From WHSW01 sp963759295 (GTDB taxonomy: Bacteria > Actinomycetota > Thermoleophilia > Solirubrobacterales > 70-9): DNA of 64,000 nt. The translations under genes and the position numbers were made by a program. The notes beneath the pieces were generated by a model. It saw nothing but the letters and a program-made list of their open reading frames with translations. It did not search any database and was not told the origin of the DNA. The stretch lies in assembly GCA_963759295.1 (NCBI GenBank), contig CAVWYT010000008.1:62001-126000 (forward strand), written 5' to 3'. Below, piece by piece: positions 1 through 9,677 of this stretch; positions within the stretch are counted from its first letter, which is position 1, and each line of letters begins with the position of its first letter.

Positions 1-1
1 C

Positions 2-1328
2 CGGTGGAAGGTCTACATCCTCGACGAGGCCCACATGCTCACCCGCGAGGCCTGGAACGCGTTCTTGAAGACGCTCGAGGAGCCGCCGCCGAGCACCGTC
101 TTCATCCTCGCGACCACCGAGCCCCACAAGGTGATGCCGACGATCGTCGACCGTTGCCAGCGATTCGACTTCCAGCGCCCCTCGCTCGAGCAGATCGCCG
201 AGGTGCTGCGGCGGGTCTCGGCCGCCGAGGGGATCGAGATCGACGACGGCGCGATCGCCGCGATCTCCCGCGCCGCCGCGGGCAGCTTCCGCGACGCGCT
301 CGGCACCCTCGACCAGCTCGTCTCCTACGGCGGCAAGACGGTGAGCACCGACGACGTGCTCGCCGTGCTCGGGGTCGCCGACTCCGAGCTGATCCTCGCC
401 GCCACCGATGCGATCAGCACCGGCGACGGGCGCGGCGCGCTCGAGGCCAGCGAGCGGCTGTCGAGCTCGGGCCGCGACGTGACCCAGTTCGCACGCGACT
501 TGCTCGCCCACCTGCGCCAGCTGATCGTGATCCGGACCCTGGGCGAGACGCCCGACGCCTTCACCGTCACCGCCGCCGAGCCCGAGCGCCTGCGCTCGCA
601 GGCGGCGGCGCTCTCCGATCTGGCGCTCGGGCGGGCGATCGACACGCTCTCGGCGGCGCTGACCGCGATCCGCGAGGGCGATGAGCCGCGGATGACCGTC
701 GAGCTGGCGCTGCTGCGCTGTGCGCGGCCGCAGCTGGATCCGTCGAAGGAGGCTTTGCTGCAGCGGATCGAGCGGCTGGAGGCGGGGCTTGCGTCTGGCC
801 ACGGCGGTGCGCCGGGGGCGGGGTCCGACGACGCCGGTTCGAACCCGGCCCCCGCCGCGGCGGCCGTGGCCGCCGAGGACGAGCAGGCGGCGAAGGCGTC
901 GGTCTCGGAGGCCGGCGGCGGTCGAGGTGGACTTGGAGAAGGTCGTCGGGCTCTGGCCGGCGGTGATCGATCAGGTCAGGCAGGCGGGGTCGGAGCTGCT
1001 CTCGCACGTGCTTGCCGCGGCGCGCCCGGTGGCGGTGAACGCCGCCGAGGGCGTGGTCGAGGTCGGCTTTCCGCCCTCGGCGGCGTTCAACAAGCGCAAG
1101 GCCGAGGGTGCCGAGGCGTGCGATCGCTGCGCCGAGGCGGTGCTGACGGTGGTCGGCGAACGGCTGCGCCCGGTGTTCGTGCAGCTCGAGTCCGAGGTCG
1201 AGCCGGCGGCGCCCGACGAGCCCGGGCTCTCGGAGGAGGAGCTGATCGAGCTGGTCCGCAGCGAGTTCGACGCGGAGGAATACGTCGCCGAGCCGAACGA
1301 CGGCGAGGCCGAGGCGAAGGAGGCGTGA
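2..1328 (+). CDS. dnaX: DNA polymerase III subunit gamma/tau, 5' partial, one frame break
   Basis: Clamp-loader ATPase subunit of the replicative polymerase. The window opens inside the AAA+ module: the first residues read RWKVYILDEAHML, the Walker B motif of DnaX, followed by the sensor-type stretch ATTEPHKVMPTIVDRCQRFDF. Walker A lies outside the window. The frame changes once near 905-920: upstream reads ...KASVSEA and downstream continues ...AVEVDLEKVVGLWPAV to a TGA at 1328. One extra base explains the change; it is a +1 shift without an A-rich slippery site, so a programmed gamma-producing frameshift is unlikely. The tail after the break is the acidic tau domain ending in EAEAKEA. It is followed 4 bases later by ebfC and then recR, the classic dnaX-ebfC-recR order. 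Confidence 0.93.
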
Positions 1329-1332
1329 GGCT

Positions 1333-1698
1333 GTGAGCAGAGGTCCCAGAGGCGGGCCGGGAGGCGGGTTCGACATCAACTCGCTGATGAAGCAGGCCCA
1401 GCAGATGCAGGCGCAGATGACCGAGGAGCAGGAGAAGCTGAAGCAGGAGGTCGTCGACGCAAGCGCCGGCGGCGGCATGGTGAAGGTGAAGATGAGCGGC
1501 GACCTGCGGCTGCTCGAGATCGCGATCGATCCCGAGGCGATCGATCCCGAGGACGCCGAGCTGCTTCAGGACATGGTGCTCGCGGCCGTCAACGAGGCGA
1601 TTCGCTCGGCCCAGGAGCTCGCCGCCAGCCGCATGGGCGACGCCGCCGGGCTCGGCGGCGCGGGTGGGCTCGGAGGGCTCGGCCTGCCGGGGATGTAG
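1333..1698 (+). CDS. ebfC: YbaB/EbfC family nucleoid-associated protein
   Basis: Small DNA-binding dimer (121 aa) of the YbaB/EbfC family, which coats DNA and is nearly always encoded between dnaX and recR, as here. The start is a GTG four bases after the dnaX stop. The body carries the family pattern of a helix rich in Gln/Met (MKQAQQMQAQMTEEQEKL), a Gly-rich turn (SAGGGMVKVKMSGD) and a C-terminal helix (EAIRSAQELAASRM). The last 20 residues are a Gly/Leu-rich tail, a little longer than in the usual 105-110 aa members. The position in the operon and the motif order make the call secure. Confidence 0.93.
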   Translation: MSRGPRGGPGGGFDINSLMKQAQQMQAQMTEEQEKLKQEVVDASAGGGMVKVKMSGDLRLLEIAIDPEAIDPEDAELLQDMVLAAVNEAIRSAQELAASRMGDAAGLGGAGGLGGLGLPGM

Positions 1699-1777
1699 CG
1701 CGCCCTGCCGGCATGTAGCGCGCCCGGCGCCTTGCTCTCGTCGGCGAGAGAAGCGCGCCATCGGCCGGGCAGCTCGC

Positions 1778-1783
1778 TAGCTT
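1778..1783 (+). promoter_or_regulatory. Predicted -10 box (TAGCTT) of recR
   Basis: TAGCTT lies 7 bases before the recR GTG, so transcription from it would start at or next to the start codon. RecR may therefore be made from its own leaderless mRNA in addition to readthrough from dnaX-ebfC. Predicted from sequence only. Confidence 0.4.
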
Positions 1784-1790
1784 CTCGCGC

Positions 1791-2402
1791 GTGTACCCGC
1801 AGCCGATCAACCGCCTGGTCACCGAGCTCGGCAAGCTGCCCGGGATCGGGCAGCGCACCGCGCAGCGGCTCGCCTTCCACATCCTGCGGGCCGAGGACGC
1901 CGACGCGACCGCGCTCGCCGACGCGATCCGCGAGGTGAAGGAGAGGGTCGGGCTCTGCGAGACCTGCTTCAACCTCGCCGAGGGGCCGGTCTGCGAGGTG
2001 TGCGCCGACCCGCGCCGCGACCGCACGCTGATCTGCGTCGTCGAGCAGCCCGCCGACGTGATCCCGATCGAGCGCACCCACGAGTATCGCGGCCTCTACC
2101 ACGTGCTCGGCGGCGCCCTGTCGCCGATCGACGGCATCGACCCGGAGGACCTGAAGATCGCCGAGCTGGTGCGCCGGGCGGGCGCCGGCGAGGTCACCGA
2201 GGTCGTCCTGGCCACCAACCCGACGACCACCGGCGAGGCGACCGCCCATCACATCGCCGAACTGCTCCGGGGGACGGTGACCATCACCCGGCTCGCCAGC
2301 GGGTTGCCGGTCGGTGCCGACCTCGAGCACGCCGACGAGGTCACGCTCGGGCGCGCCTTCGCCGGCCGCCAACGCGTCGACGCGGCCCAGCCCCAGCGCT
2401 AG
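1791..2402 (+). CDS. recR: Recombination mediator protein RecR
   Basis: RecR (203 aa, full length for the family) acts with RecF and RecO to load RecA on gapped DNA. The N-terminal helix-hairpin-helix reads LGKLPGIGQRTAQRLAFH. A four-cysteine zinc finger follows at C56-x2-C59 and C68-x2-C71, then a TOPRIM domain beginning near residue 80 (RTLICVVEQPADV). The C-terminal part ATNPTTTGEATAHHIA and RLASGLPVG are characteristic. The GTG start at 1791 agrees with the usual N-terminus. It sits 92 bases after ebfC and probably has its own leaderless promoter. No missing residues seen. Confidence 0.97.
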   Translation: MYPQPINRLVTELGKLPGIGQRTAQRLAFHILRAEDADATALADAIREVKERVGLCETCFNLAEGPVCEVCADPRRDRTLICVVEQPADVIPIERTHEYRGLYHVLGGALSPIDGIDPEDLKIAELVRRAGAGEVTEVVLATNPTTTGEATAHHIAELLRGTVTITRLASGLPVGADLEHADEVTLGRAFAGRQRVDAAQPQR

Positions 2403-2923
2403 TAGCTGTAGCCGCCGCTGTCGGAGCTGGTGGTGGTCGAGCTCTGGCTCGAGCCGCCCGTCGAGCCGTCAGCCGAGAGAACGTGCCAGGTGAAGTCCTG
2501 GCCGCCGAACGAGTCGGCGAGCCCGTCGCCGGTGACCTCGTTCGCGCCCTCCTGGGTGAACGTGTACAGCGGCGCCCCGTCCAGCGTCACCTGCTCGTCG
2601 CCGCCGGGCCGCTTCACGGTGCCGAGCTCGCCACTGACGTCCGAGCTCGCGCTGGGCGAGCCGCCCTGGGCCGTGAGCGGTTCCCAGATCGCCTCGCAGG
2701 AGCCGGTGCAGAGGATCTTCCCGTTGGCCTCCTGGGCGGGCGAATACAGGGCCCGTCCGCTGGAATCGACGAGCACCGAGCCGGCGTCGCCGATCGTCGC
2801 CACGCTCACCGTCTCGTTGCCGCCGGCCCCCGCCGTCGCCTGGTTGTCGTCGGACCCGCCACAGGCCGAGAGGATCAGCGCCGCCGCGACCAGAAGCCCG
2901 CCTGCCGCCTTCGCGATGCCCAT
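2399..2923 (-). CDS. Lipoprotein with 'secreted repeat of unknown function'
   Basis: Predicted lipoprotein of 174 aa. The signal peptide ends in a lipobox (LSAC, Cys21), followed by a Gly/Asp/Asn linker. The mature part matches the COG4315/Lipoprotein_15 type of extracytoplasmic repeat: two modules with the pattern LVDSSGRALYSP...CTGSCEAIWEPLTA and VTLDGAPLYTF...DFTWHVL. No enzymatic role is known for this family. The C-terminus is a Ser/Thr/Gly tail. I chose the ATG that puts the lipobox at a normal distance; a GTG 12 bases upstream is also possible. It converges on recR with a 4-base overlap of the two ends. Confidence 0.82.
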   Translation of the reverse strand: MGIAKAAGGLLVAAALILSACGGSDDNQATAGAGGNETVSVATIGDAGSVLVDSSGRALYSPAQEANGKILCTGSCEAIWEPLTAQGGSPSASSDVSGELGTVKRPGGDEQVTLDGAPLYTFTQEGANEVTGDGLADSFGGQDFTWHVLSADGSTGGSSQSSTTTSSDSGGYSY

Positions 2924-3007
2924 CCTTGCCTTCACATTCGGTACTACGAACGCCGAGCGGCGCGGGATGTCCCGCGCCGCCCACAAATGCCGGAGGCTCG
3001 CCGGACG

Positions 3008-3238
3008 CTATGGAGCGCGGCGATAGCGAGTGTCGTAGCCGTCGTCGTAGCGCGGGTCGGCCGCCGGACGCCGGCGGGCCAGCGCGGCCCAGATCAACGA
3101 GGCGATCAATCCAACCACGCCCGCGATCATCAGGATCAGGCCGATGACGTCGAGGTTGACGCCCTCGATCGCATCCCGGACGCCGAAGCGCAGGATCGCC
3201 CCGACCGCGATCAAGAACACCGATCCACCTATTGACAT
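3008..3238 (-). CDS. Small membrane protein, DUF6458-like
   Basis: A 76-aa protein with two transmembrane segments (about residues 4-16 and 28-50, the latter LDVIGLILMIAGVVGLIASL) and a charged, Tyr/Arg-rich tail. The N-terminus MSIGGSVFLIAVGAILRF is typical of the actinobacterial DUF6458 family, whose function is unknown. It stands alone, 85 bases upstream of the lipoprotein gene on the same strand. Identification rests on the N-terminal pattern and length only. Confidence 0.75.
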   Translation of the reverse strand: MSIGGSVFLIAVGAILRFGVRDAIEGVNLDVIGLILMIAGVVGLIASLIWAALARRRPAADPRYDDGYDTRYRRAP

Positions 3239-3334
3239 GTGACATCCCCTTTCCTGGCTTTACGCCCACGGGACTACCCGCTGCGCAGGCCCGGAACCGC
3301 TGTCGTGGCGTTCGCCACGAGACGGAGCGACCGA

Positions 3335-5434
3335 CTATGCCTCCGTGAACCCGAGCCGCTCGTGCAGGCGCCGCAGCGGCCTCGGCGCCCACCAGTTCCA
3401 CTTGCCCAGCATCCGCATCAGCGACGGGACGAGCAGGGCGCGGACGATCGTCGCGTCGATCAGCACGGCGAGCGCGGTGCCGAAGCCGAGCTCCTTGATG
3501 AAGATCATCTCGGAGGTGACGAAGGCCCCGATCGCGATCGAGAACAGCAGCGCCGCGGCGGTCACGATCCGCCCGGTGCGCTCGAGCCCGATCGCGACGG
3601 CGTCGCGGTTCGAGGCCCCGCCGTCGTGGGCCTCCTTGATCCGCGAGAGCAGGAAGACGCCGTAGTCGGTCGAGAGGCCGAAGACGACCGCGAACAGGAA
3701 CAGCGGCTGGGTCGTCTCCAGCGCGCCCTGGCTGGTGTAGTCGAGCAGGCCCTCGAAGCGCCCGTCCTGGAAGACCATGACGAGGATCCCGAACACCGCG
3801 CTCAGCGTCAGCGCGTTCATCAGGATCTGCTTCAACGGCAGGATCACGGAGCCGGTCATCGTGAACAGGACCACGAAGGTGACCAGGGCCGCGATCGCGA
3901 GCACCAGCGGCAGGTGGTCGAGGAGGCTGTCCTGGAGATCGACGTAATGGGCCGACGAGCCGGTGACGCGTCCCGAGCCGCCGAGGTCGCGTACCCGCTG
4001 GACGAGGTCCTGGCTGGCGGCGCTCAGCGGCGGATCCGAGGCGACCACGTCGAGGGCGGCGACGCGACCGCGAAGCGCGACCGGTGGCCGCACCTCGGCG
4101 ACGCCCTCGAGCTGCGCCGCCTGGCGCCCGATCTTCCGCGCCTCGTCCGTTCCGCCGGAGACCGCGAGCGTGATCGGGGTGTTGCGGAACGGTGGGAAGT
4201 CGGCGCGCAGCGCGTCGTCGACCTGGCGGGCGCTGGCGCTCTCGGGCAGCGTCTGGGCGTCGACCGAGGTGAACTCGATCCCGAAAAACGGGATCCCGAG
4301 CGCGATCAGCAGCGCCGCGCTCGCCGCCGCGACCCGGCCCGGGAAGCGCATCACGAACTGCGAGAGCCGGTACCAGAAGCCCTCGCTCGCCGGCCGCGCG
4401 TCGCGCTCGGCGCGGCGGTGAAGGAAGGCGGGGGAGAGGGCGTTGACGCGCGCGCCGAGCAGCGCCAGGACCGCGGGCAGCACGATCAGCGCGATCGCCG
4501 CGGCAATCAGCGCGACCAGCGAGCCGCCGATCCCCATCGAGTAGAGGAAGCGTTGCGGGAAGACGATCAACGAGGCGATCGCGCCGGCGACCGTCAGGGC
4601 GCTGAACAGCACGGTGCGCCCCGCGGTCGCCAGCGTCCGCCGCATCGCCTCGAGGCCGGGGCCGCGGGCGGCGATCTCCTCGCGGTAGCGCGAGACGATG
4701 AACAGGCTGTAGTCGATCGCCAGCCCGAGGCCGAGCCCGGTGACCAGGTTGAGCGCGAAGATCGAGATCGAGGTCACCTCCGCGGCGCCGCGGAGGGTGA
4801 CCATCGTGGCGACGATCGCAAGCCCGCCGACCAGCAGCGGGAGCGCCGCGGCGACGAGGCTGCGGAAGAAGACGAGCGAGAGCAGGAAGAGCAGCGGGAA
4901 CGCGTAGAGCTCGGCGGTCCGCAGGTCGCTCTCGACCTGGTGGTTGGCCTGCTGCTGGACGAGCGCCGAGCCGCCGACGCTGACCCCGGGCTCGCCCGCG
5001 AGCGAGTCGGCGATCCGCTCGGCGGCGTCCTGGGCCTGCTTGTCGTCGGTCACGGTGAGCGCCACCGAGACGTAGGTCGAGGCGCCGTCCTCGGAGACGA
5101 AATCGTCGGAGCGCGCGTCGAGGTAGCTGGGGACGGCGGCGACCTCGGGATCCCGGCGAAGCTCGCCGGCGAGCGCGGCGACGCGATCGCGCCCGGCTGG
5201 GGTCGAGACGTCGATCCCGTCGAGGAGCACCACCAGGCCGGTGTCGCGGTAGCCGGCGTCTTCGAGGAGCTCGTCGGCGCGGACGCTCTCGGTCGCGGGA
5301 TCCTCGGCGCCGTAGGGCGCGAGGTGGTCCGCGACGCCGGCGCCGATCGCGCCCGCGGCGACGAAGACAACGGCCGCGAGCGCCAGCACCCGCTTGCCTC
5401 GATTCTGGGCCAGCCTCGCCAGAGCCTCGAACAT
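3335..5434 (-). CDS. MMPL/RND family transporter
   Basis: Inner-membrane exporter of 699 aa built from two similar halves, each a large extracytoplasmic loop between TM1 and a bundle of five more helices (12 TM in all). The MMPL signature is present in the first half as GLGLAIDYSLFIVSRYREE and in the second as GLSTDYGVFLLSRIKEAHD; the paired Asp-Tyr residues are the proton-relay positions of the family. Known members move lipids or hydrophobic drugs; the substrate here cannot be told. The ATG shares one base with the stop of the PadR gene (TGATG), so the two are translationally coupled and the exporter is almost surely controlled by that repressor. Confidence 0.92.
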   Translation of the reverse strand: MFEALARLAQNRGKRVLALAAVVFVAAGAIGAGVADHLAPYGAEDPATESVRADELLEDAGYRDTGLVVLLDGIDVSTPAGRDRVAALAGELRRDPEVAAVPSYLDARSDDFVSEDGASTYVSVALTVTDDKQAQDAAERIADSLAGEPGVSVGGSALVQQQANHQVESDLRTAELYAFPLLFLLSLVFFRSLVAAALPLLVGGLAIVATMVTLRGAAEVTSISIFALNLVTGLGLGLAIDYSLFIVSRYREEIAARGPGLEAMRRTLATAGRTVLFSALTVAGAIASLIVFPQRFLYSMGIGGSLVALIAAAIALIVLPAVLALLGARVNALSPAFLHRRAERDARPASEGFWYRLSQFVMRFPGRVAAASAALLIALGIPFFGIEFTSVDAQTLPESASARQVDDALRADFPPFRNTPITLAVSGGTDEARKIGRQAAQLEGVAEVRPPVALRGRVAALDVVASDPPLSAASQDLVQRVRDLGGSGRVTGSSAHYVDLQDSLLDHLPLVLAIAALVTFVVLFTMTGSVILPLKQILMNALTLSAVFGILVMVFQDGRFEGLLDYTSQGALETTQPLFLFAVVFGLSTDYGVFLLSRIKEAHDGGASNRDAVAIGLERTGRIVTAAALLFSIAIGAFVTSEMIFIKELGFGTALAVLIDATIVRALLVPSLMRMLGKWNWWAPRPLRRLHERLGFTEA

Positions 5435-6021
5435 CACGCCTCTCTCCTCGCGGCCGCCCGGCGCGGTCGCCCTCGCTTCGCGGTCGCCCCACGCGACCGT
5501 TCCAGATCCGCCCGAGCGCGTTCGCACCAGGCGACCATCCACTCGCTCGACTCGATCCCGAACCGCAACACGAGGTTCGGGAACGGATCGCCTTCGGCCT
5601 TCGTCGACAGGGTCTTCGCCTCGACCGCGCGCAGCGCCGCGATCTTCTCCTCGTGAAGGCGCTGCTTGGCCGCGAGGATGTCCGCGGCGCGGCCGGGATC
5701 GACGGTGGCGAAGAACAGCTTCAACAGCCCCTCGTCGCGGTACTCGAGCACCTCGACCCCCCGCTCCAGCCATGTCTTGAGCTCGGCCCGGCCCGCCTCG
5801 GTGAGGCTGTACACGGTGCGCCGGCGCCCGCCGCGGGGCTCGGACCGGCCCTCGACCAGTGCCGCCTGCTCGAGCCGGCGCAGCTCGGGGTAGATCTGTC
5901 CGTAGCTCGCCGCCCAGAAGAACCGGGTCGAGTGGTCGACGACGGCCTTGATCTCATAGCCGGTGCGCGGCCCGTGGCGCAGCATCCCGAGGACGACGTA
6001 TGCGGTCGGGTTCAGGTTCAT
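5434..6021 (-). CDS. PadR family transcriptional regulator
   Basis: Ligand-responsive repressor of 195 aa. The N-terminal winged helix (residues about 5-80) has the family signature VLGMLRHGPRTGYEIKAVVD and the wing GGRRRTVYSLTEAGRAELKTW; the C-terminal half is the helical dimerisation domain. It is the first gene of a two-gene unit with the MMPL exporter, the usual arrangement for PadR-controlled efflux. An AT-rich palindrome overlaps its own start codon (6020-6051), so autorepression is likely. The C-terminus is unusually Arg/Ala-rich. Confidence 0.93.
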   Translation of the reverse strand: MNLNPTAYVVLGMLRHGPRTGYEIKAVVDHSTRFFWAASYGQIYPELRRLEQAALVEGRSEPRGGRRRTVYSLTEAGRAELKTWLERGVEVLEYRDEGLLKLFFATVDPGRAADILAAKQRLHEEKIAALRAVEAKTLSTKAEGDPFPNLVLRFGIESSEWMVAWCERARADLERSRGATAKRGRPRRAAARREA

Positions 6022-6051
6022 ATATCTCGAAGATATATCAAACAGATATAT
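6020..6051 (-). promoter_or_regulatory. Probable PadR operator: three AGATATAT half-sites
   Basis: A perfect inverted repeat atatatctcgaagatatat (6020-6038, 8-bp arms, 3-bp spacer) is followed by a third copy of the half-site, agatatat, at 6044-6051. The second and third copies start 13 bases apart. The element overlaps the PadR start codon and its likely -10 box (TATCTT on the minus strand), and is strikingly AT-rich against a background of about 70% GC. Position and symmetry fit an autoregulatory operator for PadR. Confidence 0.7.
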
Positions 6052-6069
6052 CAGCGGGTGTGAGCCGCG

Positions 6070-7279
6070 TCACGGAGCGAGCTGCGCCGGACGCAGGGCG
6101 TCGAGGCCGCGTTTGAGCTCGAGCACCCGGCCCGCGGCCTGGGCGAGCCGATCGCGGTCGAGCTCGCCGCTCGCGACCGCATCGACGATCGCCTCGCGGA
6201 CGCCGATCGCGTCCTCCGGGGCGCCGATCTGGAGCAGGTCGGCGCCGGCGTCGAGCGCCGCGACCGCGGCCTTGCCGACGGAGTAGCCGAAGCGCACCGC
6301 GCCGGCGCCGAGGTCGTCGGTGATCGCGACCCCGTCGAAGCCGAGCCGGTCGCGGAGCAGGCCGGTGGCGACGGGCTCGGCAAGCGCCGCCGGGGTGACC
6401 GGGTCGTAGGCGGCGTAGAAGGCGAGCGAGAGCACGATCGCCGGCGCGCCGGCGTCGAACGCGGCGCGAAACGGGGCCAGGTCGCGGCGCTCGAGCGAGG
6501 CGGCGTCGAGGCTGACGGTCGCCGGGCCGCTGTCGGTGTCGCCCGATGCGGCCCCGAGCCCCGGAAAGTGAAGCGGGGCGCAGGCGAGCCCCTCGGCGCG
6601 ACATCCGCGCAATGCCGCCGCGGTCAGCTCCGCGACGAGCCGCGGGTCGTCGGAGAAGGCGCGGTCGGAGATCGGGGTGTCGAGGCCGGCGACGTCTGCG
6701 ACCGGGAACAGGTCGAGGTCGAAGCCGGCGCTGCGCAGGCCCGCGGCCGCCTCCCGGGCCCAACCCTCGGCGACGTCCGCCGAGGCGGAATCGCCGATCT
6801 CGAGCTCGGTCTCTCGCGGGTGGCAGGTCCGCGAACGAGCGGTGGCCGCCTCCCTCCTGGGCGGCGGTGATCAGCGGCGGGATGCGGCCGTCGTCGGAGG
6901 CTTCGCCGCGCAGCGCTCCGACCAGCGCCGTTCCGGTCGCCGAGTCGACCCAGTTTCGAGAGTCGACCAGCACGCCGCCGAGCTGGCGCGCCCGCAGCTC
7001 GCCGAGGAACGCGGCCGTTCCGTCGGTGCCGTCGAAGCCGAGCAGCAGCACCTGGTCGGCGAGCTCGTCGTCGCTCATCGAGTCGACCACCCGGGCGACC
7101 CGGGCCGAGACGCCGGCCGCGCGCCCGCCGCCGAGGGTGCGCTCGGATGCCGGTCCGCCGGAGTCCTCGCCTGCCGAGATCAGCAGCCACGCGCCGACGA
7201 CCACCGCGACGAGGATCGCGACGGCGACCAGGCGGCGGCGAAGCACCGCCCTGCTCCGTAACCCCCGGGGATCACCCAT
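6070..7279 (-). CDS. Glycoside hydrolase family 3-like protein, one frame break
   Basis: Resembles NagZ-type GH3 beta-N-acetylhexosaminidases. An N-terminal hydrophobic segment (about residues 15-33, VAVAILVAVVVGAWLL) serves as a signal or membrane anchor. The barrel follows: SMSDDELADQVLLLGFDG, FDLDLFPVADVAG and, near the end, GFDGVAITDDLGAGAV, whose Asp in TDD aligns with the GH3 nucleophile. The frame breaks once near 6825; total length is consistent with one inserted base and a protein of about 402 aa. The NagZ catalytic His/Asp loop (KHFPGHGDT...DSH) is replaced here by HFPGLGAASGDTDSG, without the second His, so activity is uncertain. It is divergent from lysC. Confidence 0.75.
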
Positions 7280-7289
7280 CGGCGCGGCG

Positions 7290-7295
7290 ATCGTA
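7290..7295 (-). promoter_or_regulatory. Predicted -10 box (TACGAT) of the GH3-like gene
   Basis: On the minus strand TACGAT lies 10 bases before the GH3-like ATG, implying a nearly leaderless transcript. It shares two bases with the plus-strand lysC -10 box. Confidence 0.4.
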
Positions 7296-7299
7296 TTCT
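7294..7299 (+). promoter_or_regulatory. Predicted -10 box (TATTCT) of lysC-asd
   Basis: TATTCT lies 9 bases before the lysC ATG and overlaps the divergent GH3 -10 box, so the two promoters cannot be occupied together. No Shine-Dalgarno sequence fits between box and start. Confidence 0.45.
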
Positions 7300-7308
7300 C
7301 AGGCTCCG

Positions 7309-8604
<1,296 letters not shown>

Positions 8605-8608
<4 letters not shown>

Positions 8609-9671
8609 GCTACCGGGTCGGCGTGGTCGGCGCCACCGGCGCCGTCGGCTCGACGATCCTCGAGGTGCTCGCCGAGCGCGGCTTCCCGGTCTCGGAGGTG
8701 GTGCCGTTCGCCTCCGAGCGCTCGCGCGGGCAAGCGCGTGCAGCTTCGGCGAGCGAGGAGCTCGAGTGCCGGGCGCTCGGCGGCGGACTCGATCGCAGGG
8801 CCTCGACCTGGTGCTCTCCTCGGCGGGCGGCGCGGTGAGCGCCGAGTGGGCGCCGCGGTTCGTCGAGGCCGGCGCGGTGGTGGTCGACAACACCAGCTTC
8901 TGGCGCATGCACGACGACGTGCCGCTCGTCGTCGCCGAGGTCAACCCCGACGCGGTCGACGGCCACAGCGGCCTGATCGCGAACCCGAACTGCTCGACGA
9001 TGCAGGCGATGGTCGCCCTGGCCCCGATCCACCGCGCGGTCGGGATCGAGCGGATCGTCTTCTCGACCTATCAGTCGGTCTCCGGAACCGGCCAGCAAGG
9101 CGATCGACGAGCTGCTCGACCAGGCGCACGCCCTGCTCCACGACGAGGAGCCCGGTCGCCGAGCGTCTATCCGCACCGGATCGCCTTCAACGTCCTGCCC
9201 CAGGTCGAGACCTTCAAGGACGGCGACGACTACACGACCGAGGAGCGCAAGATGATGGCCGAGACGCGCAAGATCCTCGGCGCCTCCGAGCGAGGAGATG
9301 GGGATCTCGGCGACCTGCGTCCGGGTGCCCGGTGTTCGTCGGCCACTCGGAGTCGGTCAACATCCAGACGCGCGAGCCGCTCTCCGCGGACGGAGTGCCG
9401 CGAGCTGCTCGCCGGCGCGCCCGGGCGTGGTCGTCGTCGACGACCCCGGCCGACGGCGCTCTACCCGCTCGCCAGCGACGTCGCCGGGCGCGACGAGGTG
9501 CTCGTCGGCCGGATCCGCCGCGACCCGTCGCACGAGCGCTGCCTCAACATGTGGGTGGTCGGCGACAACCTGCGCAAGGGCGCCGCGACCAACGCCGTCC
9601 AGGTCGCCGAGCTGCTCCACGAGCGCGACCTCGTCCGCGTCCCGGCCGGCGCCGCGGCGCTCTCCGCCTAG
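8605..9671 (+). CDS. asd: Aspartate-semialdehyde dehydrogenase, interrupted by insertions
   Basis: Second step of the aspartate pathway: NADPH-dependent reduction of aspartyl phosphate. The GTG start overlaps the lysC stop (GTGA). The Rossmann motif GVVGATGAVGS opens the protein, the catalytic cysteine is in NPNCSTMQAMVAL, and YPHRIAFNVLPQ and RIRRDPSHERCLNMW are family landmarks. At least ten frame breaks lie between about 8729 and 9455; those I could reconstruct (for example GGG for GG in the SRGKRVQ stretch, and an extra A in TGQQAIDELL) are all one extra base. An essential gene with such damage points to sequence errors rather than decay. Confidence 0.9.
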
Positions 9672-9677
9672 CCCGAC

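Noticed and set aside
900..925. Programmed frameshift in dnaX
   Set aside because: The shift is +1, lacks an A-rich slippery heptamer, and is explained by one extra base like the other breaks in the window.
2469..5492. About 1000-codon minus-strand frame overlapping the MMPL gene
   Set aside because: Arg/Pro-rich, wrong frame of the recognised MMPL, lipoprotein and DUF6458 genes; a GC-driven shadow.
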